Below, piece after piece: positions 1 to 8,630 of a stretch of DNA of 64,000 nucleotides; position 1 is the first letter of the stretch, and the number at the start of each line of letters is the position of its first letter. Under the pieces are notes generated by a model, which was given only the letters and a program-made list of their open reading frames with translations, made no database searches and was not told the origin of the DNA. The translations under genes were made by a program, and so were the position numbers. Origin of the DNA: Cloacibacillus sp. An23 (GTDB lineage Bacteria; Synergistota; Synergistia; Synergistales; Synergistaceae); assembly GCF_002159945.1 (NCBI RefSeq), contig NZ_NFJQ01000006.1:62001-126000 (forward strand), in the 5' to 3' direction.

Positions 1-506
1 TCGTCGATTATGAAAACTGTTCTCGGGTTGCGTTCCGCCGCCGCGTCGAGCTCCGCGTCGGGAATCAGCGCGCCGGTCGGGTTGCACGGGTTGCAGAGCC
101 AGACGGCGGCGTTTTCCGCGCCTTCGGCCTCGCCTAGCGAGAATATGTTCCGCGTCCGCGCGCCGTAGCCTTCGAGCGCCGTGCGGTATTCGCCGTAGAC
201 GGGCTGGAGCAGGAGGTTTTCGCGCGAGGCCGCGTATGAGGCTATGATGTATATCGCTTCGTTGGAGCCGCTCGTGACGAGCAGGTTTTCCGCCGGAAGG
301 CCGTATTCCCCGGCGAGCGCGGCGCGCAGTGCGATGCAGTCGCCGTCCGGGTAGTCTTCGAGAGCGGCGCGCAGGTCGGGGACGAAGCCCGCGCGCTGCG
401 GCACGGCGTTGGTGTTGGTGCTGAAGTCGTAGATTTTCTCCGGTTTCGGGATTCCGAATTGTTCGTAGAGTTTTTCGGGGTTCGCCCCGTGCGCGCGGAA
501 TTCCAT
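1..506 (-). CDS. cobD: Threonine-phosphate decarboxylase-like PLP enzyme (5' part only)
   Basis: This is the N-terminal part of a fold-type I aminotransferase-like protein; the gene runs off the window edge before the PLP lysine. The translation opens MEFRAHGANPEKLYEQFG and contains DFSTNTNAV, SGSNEAIYII and WLCNPCNPTGALI, typical of the HisC/CobD family. Its place 5 bp after cbiB, with an SD (AAGGTGA) overlapping the cbiB stop, favours L-threonine-O-3-phosphate decarboxylase, which makes the aminopropanol-phosphate arm of cobalamin. Histidinol-phosphate aminotransferase is the alternative; the context argues against it but the missing C-terminus prevents a firm choice. Confidence 0.75.
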   Translation of the reverse strand, partial: MEFRAHGANPEKLYEQFGIPKPEKIYDFSTNTNAVPQRAGFVPDLRAALEDYPDGDCIALRAALAGEYGLPAENLLVTSGSNEAIYIIASYAASRENLLLQPVYGEYRTALEGYGARTRNIFSLGEAEGAENAAVWLCNPCNPTGALIPDAELDAAAERNPRTVFIID

Positions 507-511
507 GTTTT

Positions 512-1444
512 TCACCTTATCGCGAATATCAGCACGGCGCATATCGCGACGGAGATGTTGAGGACGTACTGAGCGCGGAAGATGTCGTCCGGCTCCGGCT
601 CGCGCAGGTCGTCGCCGAGCGTCGGGCGCGGCTCCCACTCGCCGCCGTAGAAGGCCCCGCCGCCGAGCTGTATGCCGAGCAGCCCCGCGAATACGCTTTC
701 GCCGTGCGCGCTGTTCGGGCTTTTGTGGTTGAGCCTGTCACGCCGGAATGTGCGCCACGCGCGCTTCCAGTCCATGCCCGCGAGCGCGCCGGCCGCTATC
801 GCGATGAGGCCGCCGAGCCGCGCTGGGACGAAGTTGAGCAGGTCGTCGAGCTTCGCCGCGGCCCAGCCGAAGTCGTGGTAGCGCTCGTCGTCGTAGCCTA
901 TCATCGAATCCATCGTGCTGGCGGCCTTGAAGAGCCACGCGAACAGCGCCGCCTGCCCGCAGAGCGAGCCGAGCGCCATGTAGAAGAGCACGGAGACTAT
1001 GCCGTCGATGTAGCTTTCCGCTATCGTCTCGACCGTCGCGCGCACGACGCCGCTTTCGGAGAGTTGCTCCGTGTCGCGCCCGACGATGCGTCCGACCTGG
1101 CGGCGCGCCCCCTCGAGGTCGTCGTCGGCCAAAAGCCGCGCGACCGGCGCGGATTCGTCCTTGAGCGACTTGAAGGCCAGCGCCGCGTAGAGCAGATAGA
1201 TGTTGACCGCGGCGTATATCCATTCGCCGAGATAGGCCGCGAAGGAGAGGACGAGCGAGACCGCCGCGCCTGCGGTAACGAGCACGGCTGCGGCGAGCAT
1301 CGCGCCCCCGGCCTTCGAGCCGGGCCGTCCGTAGAAGAATTTTTCATAAAAACTTATGAGCCGCCCTATCCCCGCGACGGGGTGAGGAACGCCGCGCGGA
1401 TCCCCGAACAGCGAGTCGAGCAGCAAAGCCATGATTATCTGCAA
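512..1444 (-). CDS. cbiB: Adenosylcobinamide-phosphate synthase CbiB
   Basis: This integral membrane protein of 310 aa attaches the aminopropanol (phosphate) arm to adenosylcobyric acid. Family hallmarks are the N-terminal LLLDSLFGDPRGVPHPVAGIG, TVETIAESYIDGIVSVLFY and the C-terminal NSAHGESVFAGLLGIQLGG. Several hydrophobic helices are visible. The start is taken as TTG because GGAGG lies 7 nt upstream; an in-frame ATG four codons later (1432) has no comparable SD. A TATAAT hexamer on this strand (1480-1485) is a possible -10. It forms an operon with the downstream CobD-like gene. Confidence 0.93.
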   Translation of the reverse strand: MQIIMALLLDSLFGDPRGVPHPVAGIGRLISFYEKFFYGRPGSKAGGAMLAAAVLVTAGAAVSLVLSFAAYLGEWIYAAVNIYLLYAALAFKSLKDESAPVARLLADDDLEGARRQVGRIVGRDTEQLSESGVVRATVETIAESYIDGIVSVLFYMALGSLCGQAALFAWLFKAASTMDSMIGYDDERYHDFGWAAAKLDDLLNFVPARLGGLIAIAAGALAGMDWKRAWRTFRRDRLNHKSPNSAHGESVFAGLLGIQLGGGAFYGGEWEPRPTLGDDLREPEPDDIFRAQYVLNISVAICAVLIFAIR

Positions 1445-1528
1445 AGCGACACCTCCGAGCTTCGATCTATGCCTTCCGCATTATATTACAATGACGGTGC
1501 AAAAAACGGCGCGCCGCAAACGCGAATT

Positions 1529-1546
1529 AGTGGTATAGTTTTTACC
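1529..1546 (+). promoter_or_regulatory. Extended -10 promoter with GGTA...TACC box, start codon immediately downstream
   Basis: The box AGTGGTATAGTTTTTACC ends at the base before the ATG of the amidohydrolase. TATAGT (1534-1539) with TG one base upstream looks like an extended -10 element, which would place the transcription start at or next to the ATG. No convincing -35 and no SD are present. An almost identical box (one base shorter) lies at 31734-31750. Confidence 0.5.
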
Positions 1547-2341
1547 ATGATTATAGACTTTCATACTCACGTGTTTCCCAATACTCTGGCGCACCCCGCG
1601 ATGCTCAAGCTTCACGAGCAGAGCCGCGTGCCCTACGAATCGGAGGCGAAGGTCGAAGACCTTCTCTCCGCGATGAAAGAGGCCGGCGTGGACAAGAGCG
1701 TCCTGCTGCACATAGCGACGAAGGAGAGCCAGCACCAGCACGTGCTGGAATTCGCAAAGGAGACAAATTCGGAAAAACTCATCTCCTTCGGCTCCGTCAT
1801 GCCCGGCTCCGTCAGCGCGCTCGAATACGTCTGGAAAATTTCGGACGAAGGGCTGAAGGGCGTAAAGCTCCACACGCCGCTCCAGCGCATAGACGCCGAC
1901 GACGAGCGCATCTTCCCCGTCTACGACCTTATACGCGCGCTGAACCTCATACTCGTCTTCCACGCGGGATGGGACGCGACCTACCGCGACGAAATGCGCT
2001 GCTCGCCGCAGATGCTTCTGAATATCCTGAAAAACTTCCCCGGTATAAAGATAATCGCCGCGCACATGGGCGGCCTGCACATGCAGAACGAGGTCATGGA
2101 ATATCTCGCCGGCAAAGCCGATCTGTACTTCGACACCGCCTACACCGCCGACCCGTGGATAGACAGGCCGACGATGGAAAAAATGATACGTATGCACGGG
2201 GCCGAGCGCGTGCTCTTCGGCAGCGACTTCCCGTGGCACAAGCCGCTTCACGAGCTGGAGTTCGTCGATAGCCTCGGCCTGAGCTCCGAGGAGAAGGAGC
2301 TTATCCTCGGCGGCAACGCGCGGAGGCTGCTCGGGATATAA
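1547..2341 (+). CDS. TIM-barrel metal-dependent hydrolase (amidohydrolase_2 family)
   Basis: This is a 264-aa cytoplasmic protein of the amidohydrolase_2 (ACMSD/uronate isomerase-like) family. The N-terminal DFHTHVFPN supplies the HxH metal pair, LVFHAGWD and IIAAHMGG carry further histidines, and LFGSDFPW near the C-terminus has the conserved aspartate. The substrate cannot be read from sequence; relatives decarboxylate or hydrolyse small organic acids. The open frame extends far upstream, but the family start is the ATG at 1547. There is no SD: the ATG directly follows a -10-like element, so the mRNA is probably leaderless. It is divergent from cbiB. Confidence 0.85.
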   Translation: MIIDFHTHVFPNTLAHPAMLKLHEQSRVPYESEAKVEDLLSAMKEAGVDKSVLLHIATKESQHQHVLEFAKETNSEKLISFGSVMPGSVSALEYVWKISDEGLKGVKLHTPLQRIDADDERIFPVYDLIRALNLILVFHAGWDATYRDEMRCSPQMLLNILKNFPGIKIIAAHMGGLHMQNEVMEYLAGKADLYFDTAYTADPWIDRPTMEKMIRMHGAERVLFGSDFPWHKPLHELEFVDSLGLSSEEKELILGGNARRLLGI

Positions 2342-2404
2342 GAGCTCGACGGAGCCGGCGGGCTTCCTTCGCAGCGTCCGGTTCCACGCGGACGCCGCGC
2401 CGCT

Positions 2405-4684
2405 TTACTTCCGTCCTCGCAGTATCTCTTCCGCGAGAGCGCGCACCGCGCCCTTTACGTCGTATTCTCCGCCGAAGACGCCGACGCAGGCCGGGCAGCC
2501 CGTTTTGCAGGGGCAGGCGTTAAGCATCCCGAGCGCCGCGCGCACGAGTTCGTCCTTGACCTCGAAAGCGCCCTCGGCCAGTCCGACGCCGCCGGGTATG
2601 TTGTCGATGACGTATATCGCGGCGCGGCGGAGCTGCAGGTCCTTGAGACGGCTCGTCACGAGTATGTCGCCCCTGTCGCACATGAGGAAGAGCGGCGCGG
2701 CGTTGCGCAGCAGGTGCTCGAGCCCTTCCATCGCGACTTTCAGCTCCGCGTCTCCGGCGCGGCTCTCCGGCGTCATTATCCAGCAGGCGGTCGTGTGCAT
2801 CTGTTCCTCGGGAAGATTTATCTGCCCGAAGCCGGCGTTCTCGTGCGTCGCGAGCTTTATCTTCTTGAATATCGTCGGCGTCTCCGTCACGAGCACCTCG
2901 CCCCAGCCGTAATTCCCCTGCGTCTCGAAATCGTCAGTTATGTTGATGCGCAGCGCCGCGTCGCCGTCGGTATAGTACTCGGCGTCTATCTCGCGGATGA
3001 AGCACTGCATCTTCTCCGTATCGAGCGACTCGACGATGTAGGAGCGGCCGCCGTGGAAGTATATCGCGTCGGGGAATATCAGCGTCGGGGCGGAGCGCCG
3101 GTCCATCGTGCCTATGACCTTCGGCTTCTGCGGTATCGTTATGTCGGTTATCGTGTAGTTTTCGCTCGTCGCGCTGCGCAGAGAGAGCTCCGAGGCGGGG
3201 TAGGAGTCGTCCTGCCAGTAGTAGCGTCCGCCGTCGGCCTCGGAGACTTTATGCAGCACGCCGTGATCGGCGAGATATTCGAGAATTTCGTCCACGTTCT
3301 GCACGCCGAATTTTTCTCCCGAGGCGAAAGGCAGCTCGAAGGCGGAGCATTTTACGTGGCTCACCTGTATGTACGGGTTGTACGGGTCTATGCGCGCCTT
3401 TTCCGCCGGAGCGCCGTAGAACCACTCGGGACGCGAGGCGAGGAACTGGTCGAGCGGGTCGGCGGACGCCACCATGACCGCGGCCGAAAGGCCGCCGCGC
3501 CGCCCTGCGCGCCCTATCTGCTGCCACGCCGAGGCGATGCTGCCGGGATAGCCGTGCAGAACCGCGAGGCCGAGCGAGCCGATGTCTATGCCGAGCTCGA
3601 GCGCGTTCGTCGAGACGACGCCTTTAAGCGCGCCGCTGCGCAGGTCGGCCTCTATCTTGCGGCGCTCCTTCGGCAGATAGCCGCCGCGGTAGCCCATTAT
3701 CATCATAGGGTCGGCTCCGCGCTTCGCGAGGCCGCCGCGTATCAATGTCAGCAGCAGCTCGACGTTGAGCCGCGAGCGCGTGAAGACTATCGTGCTTATG
3801 CCCGAGGCAAGCGCCTCCGTCGCTATCTTCGCCGTCTCGAAGAGCGACGAGCGCCTCATGCCCGTGTTGCGGTCTATCACGGGCGGGTTGTAGATGACGA
3901 GCTCCTTCTCCGAAAGCGGCGCTCCGCTCTCCGTTATCAGCTCCATCTTCCGCCCCGTCAGCGCTTCGGCGTGTTCGGCGGGGTTGGCGATGGTCGCGGA
4001 GCAGCAGATGAAGGTCGGGCGCGAGCCGTAAAATTCGCAGATACGCGCGAGACGGCAGAAAAGGTTGGCGAGGTGCGAGCCGAATATGCCGCGATAGGTG
4101 TGCAGCTCGTCAACGACGATGTATTGCAGATTCTGAAAATAATCGGACCATTTCGTGTGGTGGGGAAGTATGCCGGAGTTCAGCATGTCCGGGTTCGTTA
4201 TGACTACGTGCCCCTCCGTGCGCGCGAGGCGGCGCTTGACCGGCTCCGTGTCGCCGTCGTAGACGAAGCCGTGTATCTTGCCGTCCGAGAACGACGAAAG
4301 CTCGCCCAGCTCCGCGAGCTGGTCTTGAGCGAGCGCTTTCGTCGGGAACAGATAAAGCGCTCGCGCCGAGGGATTCTGCAGCACAGCGTGTAGCACCGGC
4401 AGATTGTAGCAGAGCGTCTTGCCGGAGGCCGTCGGCGTGGCTATGACGCAGTCCCGGCGCGCGAGCGCGCAGGCCACCGCCTCGCTCTGGTGCGAGTAGA
4501 GCGCCTCGACGCCGCGGCGCTTCAGAGCGTTCACTATCCTGTGGTCGAGATCCCCGAACGAGCCGAAAACCGCCGTCTTCGCCGGAAAACGCTTGATAGC
4601 GGGCCGCCGTCCCCCCAACTCCGAAACGTAGCGCACGATATCCTCGACGCCCGGCTTTTTCTTGGCAAAATAATTCTCAAGCAT
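2405..4684 (-). CDS. DEAD/DEAH-box helicase with C-terminal DUF1998 cysteine cluster (MrfA/YprA-like)
   Basis: This is a 759-aa superfamily 2 helicase. Walker A ATPTASGKT is at about residues 82-90, then VVDELHTYRG (DEAH-type box), CSATIANP (motif III), TNALELGIDIG and QQIGRAGRRG (motif VI). The C-terminus carries CPCKTGCPACVG, the four-cysteine cluster of the DUF1998 domain. This architecture matches Bacillus MrfA, a DNA repair helicase acting on mitomycin-type damage; the repair role here is inferred from family. The ATG at 4684 is chosen because a GGGGG SD precedes it by 7 nt and the helicase homology begins soon after. It is monocistronic; the neighbours give no pathway. Confidence 0.85.
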   Translation of the reverse strand: MLENYFAKKKPGVEDIVRYVSELGGRRPAIKRFPAKTAVFGSFGDLDHRIVNALKRRGVEALYSHQSEAVACALARRDCVIATPTASGKTLCYNLPVLHAVLQNPSARALYLFPTKALAQDQLAELGELSSFSDGKIHGFVYDGDTEPVKRRLARTEGHVVITNPDMLNSGILPHHTKWSDYFQNLQYIVVDELHTYRGIFGSHLANLFCRLARICEFYGSRPTFICCSATIANPAEHAEALTGRKMELITESGAPLSEKELVIYNPPVIDRNTGMRRSSLFETAKIATEALASGISTIVFTRSRLNVELLLTLIRGGLAKRGADPMMIMGYRGGYLPKERRKIEADLRSGALKGVVSTNALELGIDIGSLGLAVLHGYPGSIASAWQQIGRAGRRGGLSAAVMVASADPLDQFLASRPEWFYGAPAEKARIDPYNPYIQVSHVKCSAFELPFASGEKFGVQNVDEILEYLADHGVLHKVSEADGGRYYWQDDSYPASELSLRSATSENYTITDITIPQKPKVIGTMDRRSAPTLIFPDAIYFHGGRSYIVESLDTEKMQCFIREIDAEYYTDGDAALRINITDDFETQGNYGWGEVLVTETPTIFKKIKLATHENAGFGQINLPEEQMHTTACWIMTPESRAGDAELKVAMEGLEHLLRNAAPLFLMCDRGDILVTSRLKDLQLRRAAIYVIDNIPGGVGLAEGAFEVKDELVRAALGMLNACPCKTGCPACVGVFGGEYDVKGAVRALAEEILRGRK

Positions 4685-4741
4685 AAAACAACCCCCGTTC
4701 CCTCCGTCAAGTATAGCCCAAAAGCGCGCGGGACGCGCAGG

Positions 4742-4785
4742 AAAATACCGCGCCGCCCTGGGATTATGGGGAGGCGGCGCGGTAT
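4742..4785 (-). terminator. Minus-strand terminator after the Fe-alcohol dehydrogenase
   Basis: A perfect 13-bp stem (4745-4757 with 4773-4785, arm ATACCGCGCCGCC) is followed on the minus strand by a short T run. The rest of the 4685-4899 gap holds a T-rich low-complexity tract and a second hairpin (4872-4887). I see no gene in it. Confidence 0.7.
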
Positions 4786-4899
4786 AGACGAGAGGGCTTG
4801 GTTGTTTTTGTTTTTTGTGTTGCTGCTTTGTGCTATGTGTTTGCTTTGCGTACTTTTTGCTTTCTTCATATCCGCCGCGAGCGGCGGCGGTTTCGGTTG

Positions 4900-6051
4900 T
4901 TAATATGCCTCTTTGTAGATTTTCACAGCGTCCTCGGGCGTAATCTTGCGCGGGTTCTGTCCCATGAGCCTCGCGTTCGCGCAGCACTCCTGCGCAAAAG
5001 GCTCGAAGTCGGCTTCGGTTACGCCGTATTCACGGATTCCCGGCATTCCGAGGTCGTCGCAGAACTTCTGGACGGCTTCGCTCGCCTTGTAGGCGGCTTC
5101 GTGCTTCGACAGCCCGCAGATGTTCTCGCCGAGCATCTCGGCTATTTCGCCGTATTTCTCGAGCGCGGCCGGCGCGTTGAAGCGCATGACCGCCGGCAGC
5201 ATCGAGGCGTTGGCGCGGCCGTGCATCGTATGGTACTTGTTTTCAATGGAATAGGCCATTGCGTGGCTCCCGGCGCAGCCCGCGCCGAGCAGCGCCATGC
5301 CCGCCGACGTCGCCGCGAGGCTCATGCCGCGGCGCGCGTCGAGGTCGTCGCCCTTGAAGTAGGCGCGGCGCAGATGCTTGCCGATGAGCGTGATGGCCTG
5401 ACGGCACCACATGTCGCTCTGGAGCGAGCCGTTGATGTTGGTATAGGCTTCGATAGCGTGCGCGAGCGCGTCCATTCCCGTCGCGGCGGTGAGTCCGGGC
5501 GGCAGGGTAAGAAGAAGCTCAGGGTCTACGACCGCGCAGGTCGCGATGAGGCGCTTCGAGAGGATGCCGCCCTTCTTGCCGGTGTCGTCGAAGAGGATGA
5601 TGCTGCCAGACGTTACCTCGCTGCCCGTCCCCGCCGTCGTCGGCACCGTGAAGATGGGCACGGTGTTGTTCGGGACGATGTCTTTGCCGACGTACTGCTC
5701 GAGCGGGAGCGGGTTCGTCATGAGGAGCGCCGTGGACTTGGCGCAGTCGATGCTGCTTCCTCCTCCGAATCCGATGACGCCTTCGCCCTTCAGCTCTTTC
5801 ATCATTTCGTAGCACGCGAGGACGTTCGACTTGAGCGGGTTCGGATGTACGTCGGAATATACCTTGTACTCGATCTTCGCCTCGTCCAGCGACTTCAGCG
5901 CGTTGTCGAGCATTCCGTTTTCGAATAAGAACTTATCCGTGACCACGAGGACGCGATTTACTCCTTCTGTCGCCACTATGGTTCCGAGCGTCTTGACGAC
6001 GCCGTCGCCGAAATAAATGTTTTTGACTTGCGGATAACGATATGGCTTCAC
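4900..6051 (-). CDS. Iron-containing alcohol dehydrogenase
   Basis: This is a group III (Fe-ADH) NAD(P)-dependent alcohol dehydrogenase of 383 aa, the usual family length. Markers are the nucleotide-binding GFGGGSSIDCAK, VPTTAGTGSEVTSG, GMDALAHAIEAY (iron-ligand histidines) and HTMHGRANA. The GTG at 6051 is preferred: GGAGGA lies 6 nt upstream, whereas the ATG 6 codons earlier (6069) would put that SD inside the gene. The physiological substrate is not evident; such enzymes interconvert primary alcohols or diols and aldehydes in fermentation. It lies 214 bp downstream of the SLC13 carrier, same strand; that gap holds only a small hairpin (6217-6235). Confidence 0.9.
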   Translation of the reverse strand: MKPYRYPQVKNIYFGDGVVKTLGTIVATEGVNRVLVVTDKFLFENGMLDNALKSLDEAKIEYKVYSDVHPNPLKSNVLACYEMMKELKGEGVIGFGGGSSIDCAKSTALLMTNPLPLEQYVGKDIVPNNTVPIFTVPTTAGTGSEVTSGSIILFDDTGKKGGILSKRLIATCAVVDPELLLTLPPGLTAATGMDALAHAIEAYTNINGSLQSDMWCRQAITLIGKHLRRAYFKGDDLDARRGMSLAATSAGMALLGAGCAGSHAMAYSIENKYHTMHGRANASMLPAVMRFNAPAALEKYGEIAEMLGENICGLSKHEAAYKASEAVQKFCDDLGMPGIREYGVTEADFEPFAQECCANARLMGQNPRKITPEDAVKIYKEAY

Positions 6052-6265
6052 AAAAATTCCTCCGTTCATAAATAAAAAGCTCCGCGTCCGATTCCGCCGG
6101 ACGCCGTCTTCCGGCCCTTTGCCTTCACCCGCGAATTCCTCGACCATCTCCTCTCTTTTTCGTTTTTCGCCCGCGCCGCCGCGGCTGAACGCGCGCGTTT
6201 TATATTCTTTCGCGCGGCGGGGTCACAGTCCCCGCGCTGAAATTCAAAAAATACGTCCCGCGTTT

Positions 6266-7579
6266 TCACATGAGCGGGAAGAATACCGGCACGAATATGA
6301 TCATCAGAGCGAGCATCAGTATCTGCACCGGAAGGTTGAACTTCACGTAGTCGGTGAACCTGTAGCCCGCGACGAGCGTCATAGTCACCTGCGCGTGGGC
6401 GAACGGCGTGGCGCAGGCGAGGTTCGCCGCGTAGACGACTCCCAGGCAGAACGGCGTCACGTTGAAGCCGTAAGACTGGCAGGTCGCTATCACTATCGGG
6501 CAGAAGATGACCGTCGTCGTCGCGTTCGCGAGGAAGTTGCTCGTGAGCATGACAGCCGTGACGACTATCGCGAAGAACAGGCGCGGCTCCGGCGACGGGC
6601 CGAGCATGAGCGTTATCGCCCCGCCCGTCATTTCCCCGAGGTCCGTGGCTTCTATGCCCGCCGCTATCCCCATGCAGCAGCCGAGGAAAAATACGCAGTG
6701 CCAGTCGAGCCGCCTCATCGTCTCCTTCGGGTCGGCGCAGCCGGTTATGAAGCAGAGCAGAGCGGCCGAGAGCGCCGTGACCGCCACGGGCAGCCATTCG
6801 AAAACGAAGAAGGTTATCATAACGGCGAAGATGACGGCGAACACCGGGCGCTTTTTCGCCTTATCCTTCGGCTGCGATTCCGCCGGGCCGTCGACGTCGA
6901 GGCTGTCCGCGAGCTTGTCGTAGCGTATGCCCTCGTGCTGCCTGCCGCCCCATATCTTTATCCCCATCCTGTAGCCGATGAGCTGCTCCCATATAAGGAA
7001 GGCCGCGAACATAATCGCGCCGACCGGCATAAAGTCGAACATCTTGAACTCTATGCCCGTAAGCTCCGACATCACGCCCTGCGCCGCGACCTGCGAGGTG
7101 GAGCCGACGAGCGTGCAGGTGCCGCCGTACATTGCGCCGAACGTCACGCTCATGGTGAGATTCTTCATCGTCATGTTCTTCGACGCGCGCGAGACGCTGG
7201 CGAGTATCGGAAGGAAACAGGCGACGACGGCCGTGTTCGCCATCCACATGGACATTAGGCCGCCGACGAGCGCGGCGGCGAATATAAAGAACCGCTCGTT
7301 GTTCTTTGAAATCTTCGCCGCGAAATTGCCTATAAGCCAGTCGGCCCCCGTCTCGGCCATAGCGTCTCCGACTATGAGCATGCTGAATATAAGAATCACC
7401 ACTGAGCTTGAAAAGCCCGAAAAAGCCTCGCTGAAGGAGCATATCCCCGTCAGCGTGAAGGCGAGACACCCGAGCGCCGCCGCGACGCAGGTGTTCAGCC
7501 AGTTTGTAACGAACAGCACTACGCAGGCAGCCAGTATTATTATTGCCGTAACCTCGTCGCTGATAAATCCGGTGAACAT
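6266..7579 (-). CDS. SLC13/DASS-type anion permease
   Basis: This is a 437-aa polytopic inner-membrane protein with roughly a dozen hydrophobic segments and a soluble loop near the middle (AESQPKDKAKKRP). It resembles the citrate/dicarboxylate:Na+ (DASS, ion-transporter) superfamily, with SNFLANATTTVIFCPI and a paired MWMANTAVVACFLPI repeating the family SNxxT-like and TAV motifs. GGAGG lies 6 nt before the ATG. The transported anion is unknown. It is divergent from a LysR regulator that probably controls it, and is upstream of the Fe-alcohol dehydrogenase. Confidence 0.82.
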   Translation of the reverse strand: MFTGFISDEVTAIIILAACVVLFVTNWLNTCVAAALGCLAFTLTGICSFSEAFSGFSSSVVILIFSMLIVGDAMAETGADWLIGNFAAKISKNNERFFIFAAALVGGLMSMWMANTAVVACFLPILASVSRASKNMTMKNLTMSVTFGAMYGGTCTLVGSTSQVAAQGVMSELTGIEFKMFDFMPVGAIMFAAFLIWEQLIGYRMGIKIWGGRQHEGIRYDKLADSLDVDGPAESQPKDKAKKRPVFAVIFAVMITFFVFEWLPVAVTALSAALLCFITGCADPKETMRRLDWHCVFFLGCCMGIAAGIEATDLGEMTGGAITLMLGPSPEPRLFFAIVVTAVMLTSNFLANATTTVIFCPIVIATCQSYGFNVTPFCLGVVYAANLACATPFAHAQVTMTLVAGYRFTDYVKFNLPVQILMLALMIIFVPVFFPLM

Positions 7580-7697
7580 TTTCCCCCTCCTTTCCCGCGA
7601 GCCGGGCGTCTCTTCCCCTTTTCATGACGCCGGACTGTTTGACAGATATTCCGCTGTTGTATATATTTTTAAAAGGACAAAAAAATTAACATATATT

Positions 7698-7717
7698 GCA
7701 ATTTGCCTGCATATTGC
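7698..7717. promoter_or_regulatory. Candidate LysR operator
   Basis: An inverted repeat GCAAT-N10-ATTGC lies in the AT-rich 163-bp gap between the divergent SLC13 carrier and LysR genes, 26 bp from the LysR start. The size and position suit a LysR-type recognition site; the assignment is inference. Confidence 0.4.
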
Positions 7718-7742
7718 CTATACAAATGGGGGTGCCGACGCC

Positions 7743-8630
7743 TTGACCACGAGGCAGATACTTTTCTTTGTGACTCTCGCACGCTGCGGCAGCTTCACGA
7801 AAGCCGCCGACGAGCTCTTTATCACTCAGCCCGGCCTCAGCTACGCCGTGAAGCAGCTCGAGTCAGAGCTCGGCGTGCCGCTCTTCAGCAGGAACGACAA
7901 AGGGGCCTCGCTTACGCGATACGGAGAAGCGTTTCTACCGTACGCGGAGCGCGTGATAAACACCATCAACGAGGCCGTAGGGCTTATAGACGGGCTCAAG
8001 AACCAGCTGTCGGGAAACGTCAACGTCGTGTGCATCGTCACCTTCACGGCCGACGTAATCCCCGACATACTCCGCGATTTCTATAAGGGCGGCGAACGGA
8101 AAGCCATCGACGTGCGTCTGACCGCCGTGCAGACGTCTGCGGAAGTCTCCGCCCAGCTTAAAAGCGGCAGGGCCGACATATCTTTCGGCTACGACGCGCC
8201 GGAGAACGCCGAGAGCGTGCGCGTCTGCGAACAGGAGCTGGTGCTCGCCGTGCCGCGCGGCCACCGCTTCTCGTGGCTGGAGCGCGTCTCGCTGTCCGAG
8301 ATAGGGGACGAGCCGATGATCTTCTGCACCAACGGCTCGCAGCTATACGAACAGACGGAGAAGATGTTCCGCCACGACGGGCTTAAGCCGAACATAAAGT
8401 TCTGCACGCGCGACTGCTCCGCGATGACCGCCTACGCCAGCCTCGGTATTGGTTTGTCAGTAGTGCCGCACGCCGCCGCCGCTCAGAACGCCGGCGTGCA
8501 TATCTGCCGTATAGACAATCCTTATAAGGTGCGCGGCATATATATGTCGAGGCTCAAGAGCCGCAGTCTTCCATATGCCGCGCAGTACTTCTTCGATTTC
8601 TGCCGCGAGAGGTACGGTTCCTCCGGCTAG
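7743..8630 (+). CDS. LysR-family transcriptional regulator
   Basis: This is a 295-aa LysR regulator. The N-terminal winged helix-turn-helix reads LTTRQILFFVTLARCGSFTK...ITQPGLSYAVKQLESELG with the typical LFSRNDKGASLTRYG wing; the rest is a periplasmic-binding-protein-like effector domain. The TTG at 7743 matches the family N-terminus, with a G-run 10 nt upstream as a weak SD; the open frame upstream is not homologous. It is divergent from the SLC13 carrier. Its stop codon overlaps the stop of the convergent MFS gene (8627-8630). Effector unknown. Confidence 0.87.
   Translation: MTTRQILFFVTLARCGSFTKAADELFITQPGLSYAVKQLESELGVPLFSRNDKGASLTRYGEAFLPYAERVINTINEAVGLIDGLKNQLSGNVNVVCIVTFTADVIPDILRDFYKGGERKAIDVRLTAVQTSAEVSAQLKSGRADISFGYDAPENAESVRVCEQELVLAVPRGHRFSWLERVSLSEIGDEPMIFCTNGSQLYEQTEKMFRHDGLKPNIKFCTRDCSAMTAYASLGIGLSVVPHAAAAQNAGVHICRIDNPYKVRGIYMSRLKSRSLPYAAQYFFDFCRERYGSSG

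Noticed and set aside
704-1546. Long plus-strand open frame continuous with the amidohydrolase gene
   Set aside because: It lies opposite cbiB and has Arg/Val/Glu-rich composition typical of antisense frames in GC-rich genes; amidohydrolase homology starts at 1547.
1445-1546. Cobalamin riboswitch upstream of cbiB
   Set aside because: The gap is only 102 bp and has no recognisable B12-box or multi-stem fold.
4534-4869. Small minus-strand frame between the helicase and alcohol dehydrogenase genes
   Set aside because: It overlaps the helicase N-terminus and the terminator, and its Lys/Asn/Ser-rich start merely translates a T-rich low-complexity tract.
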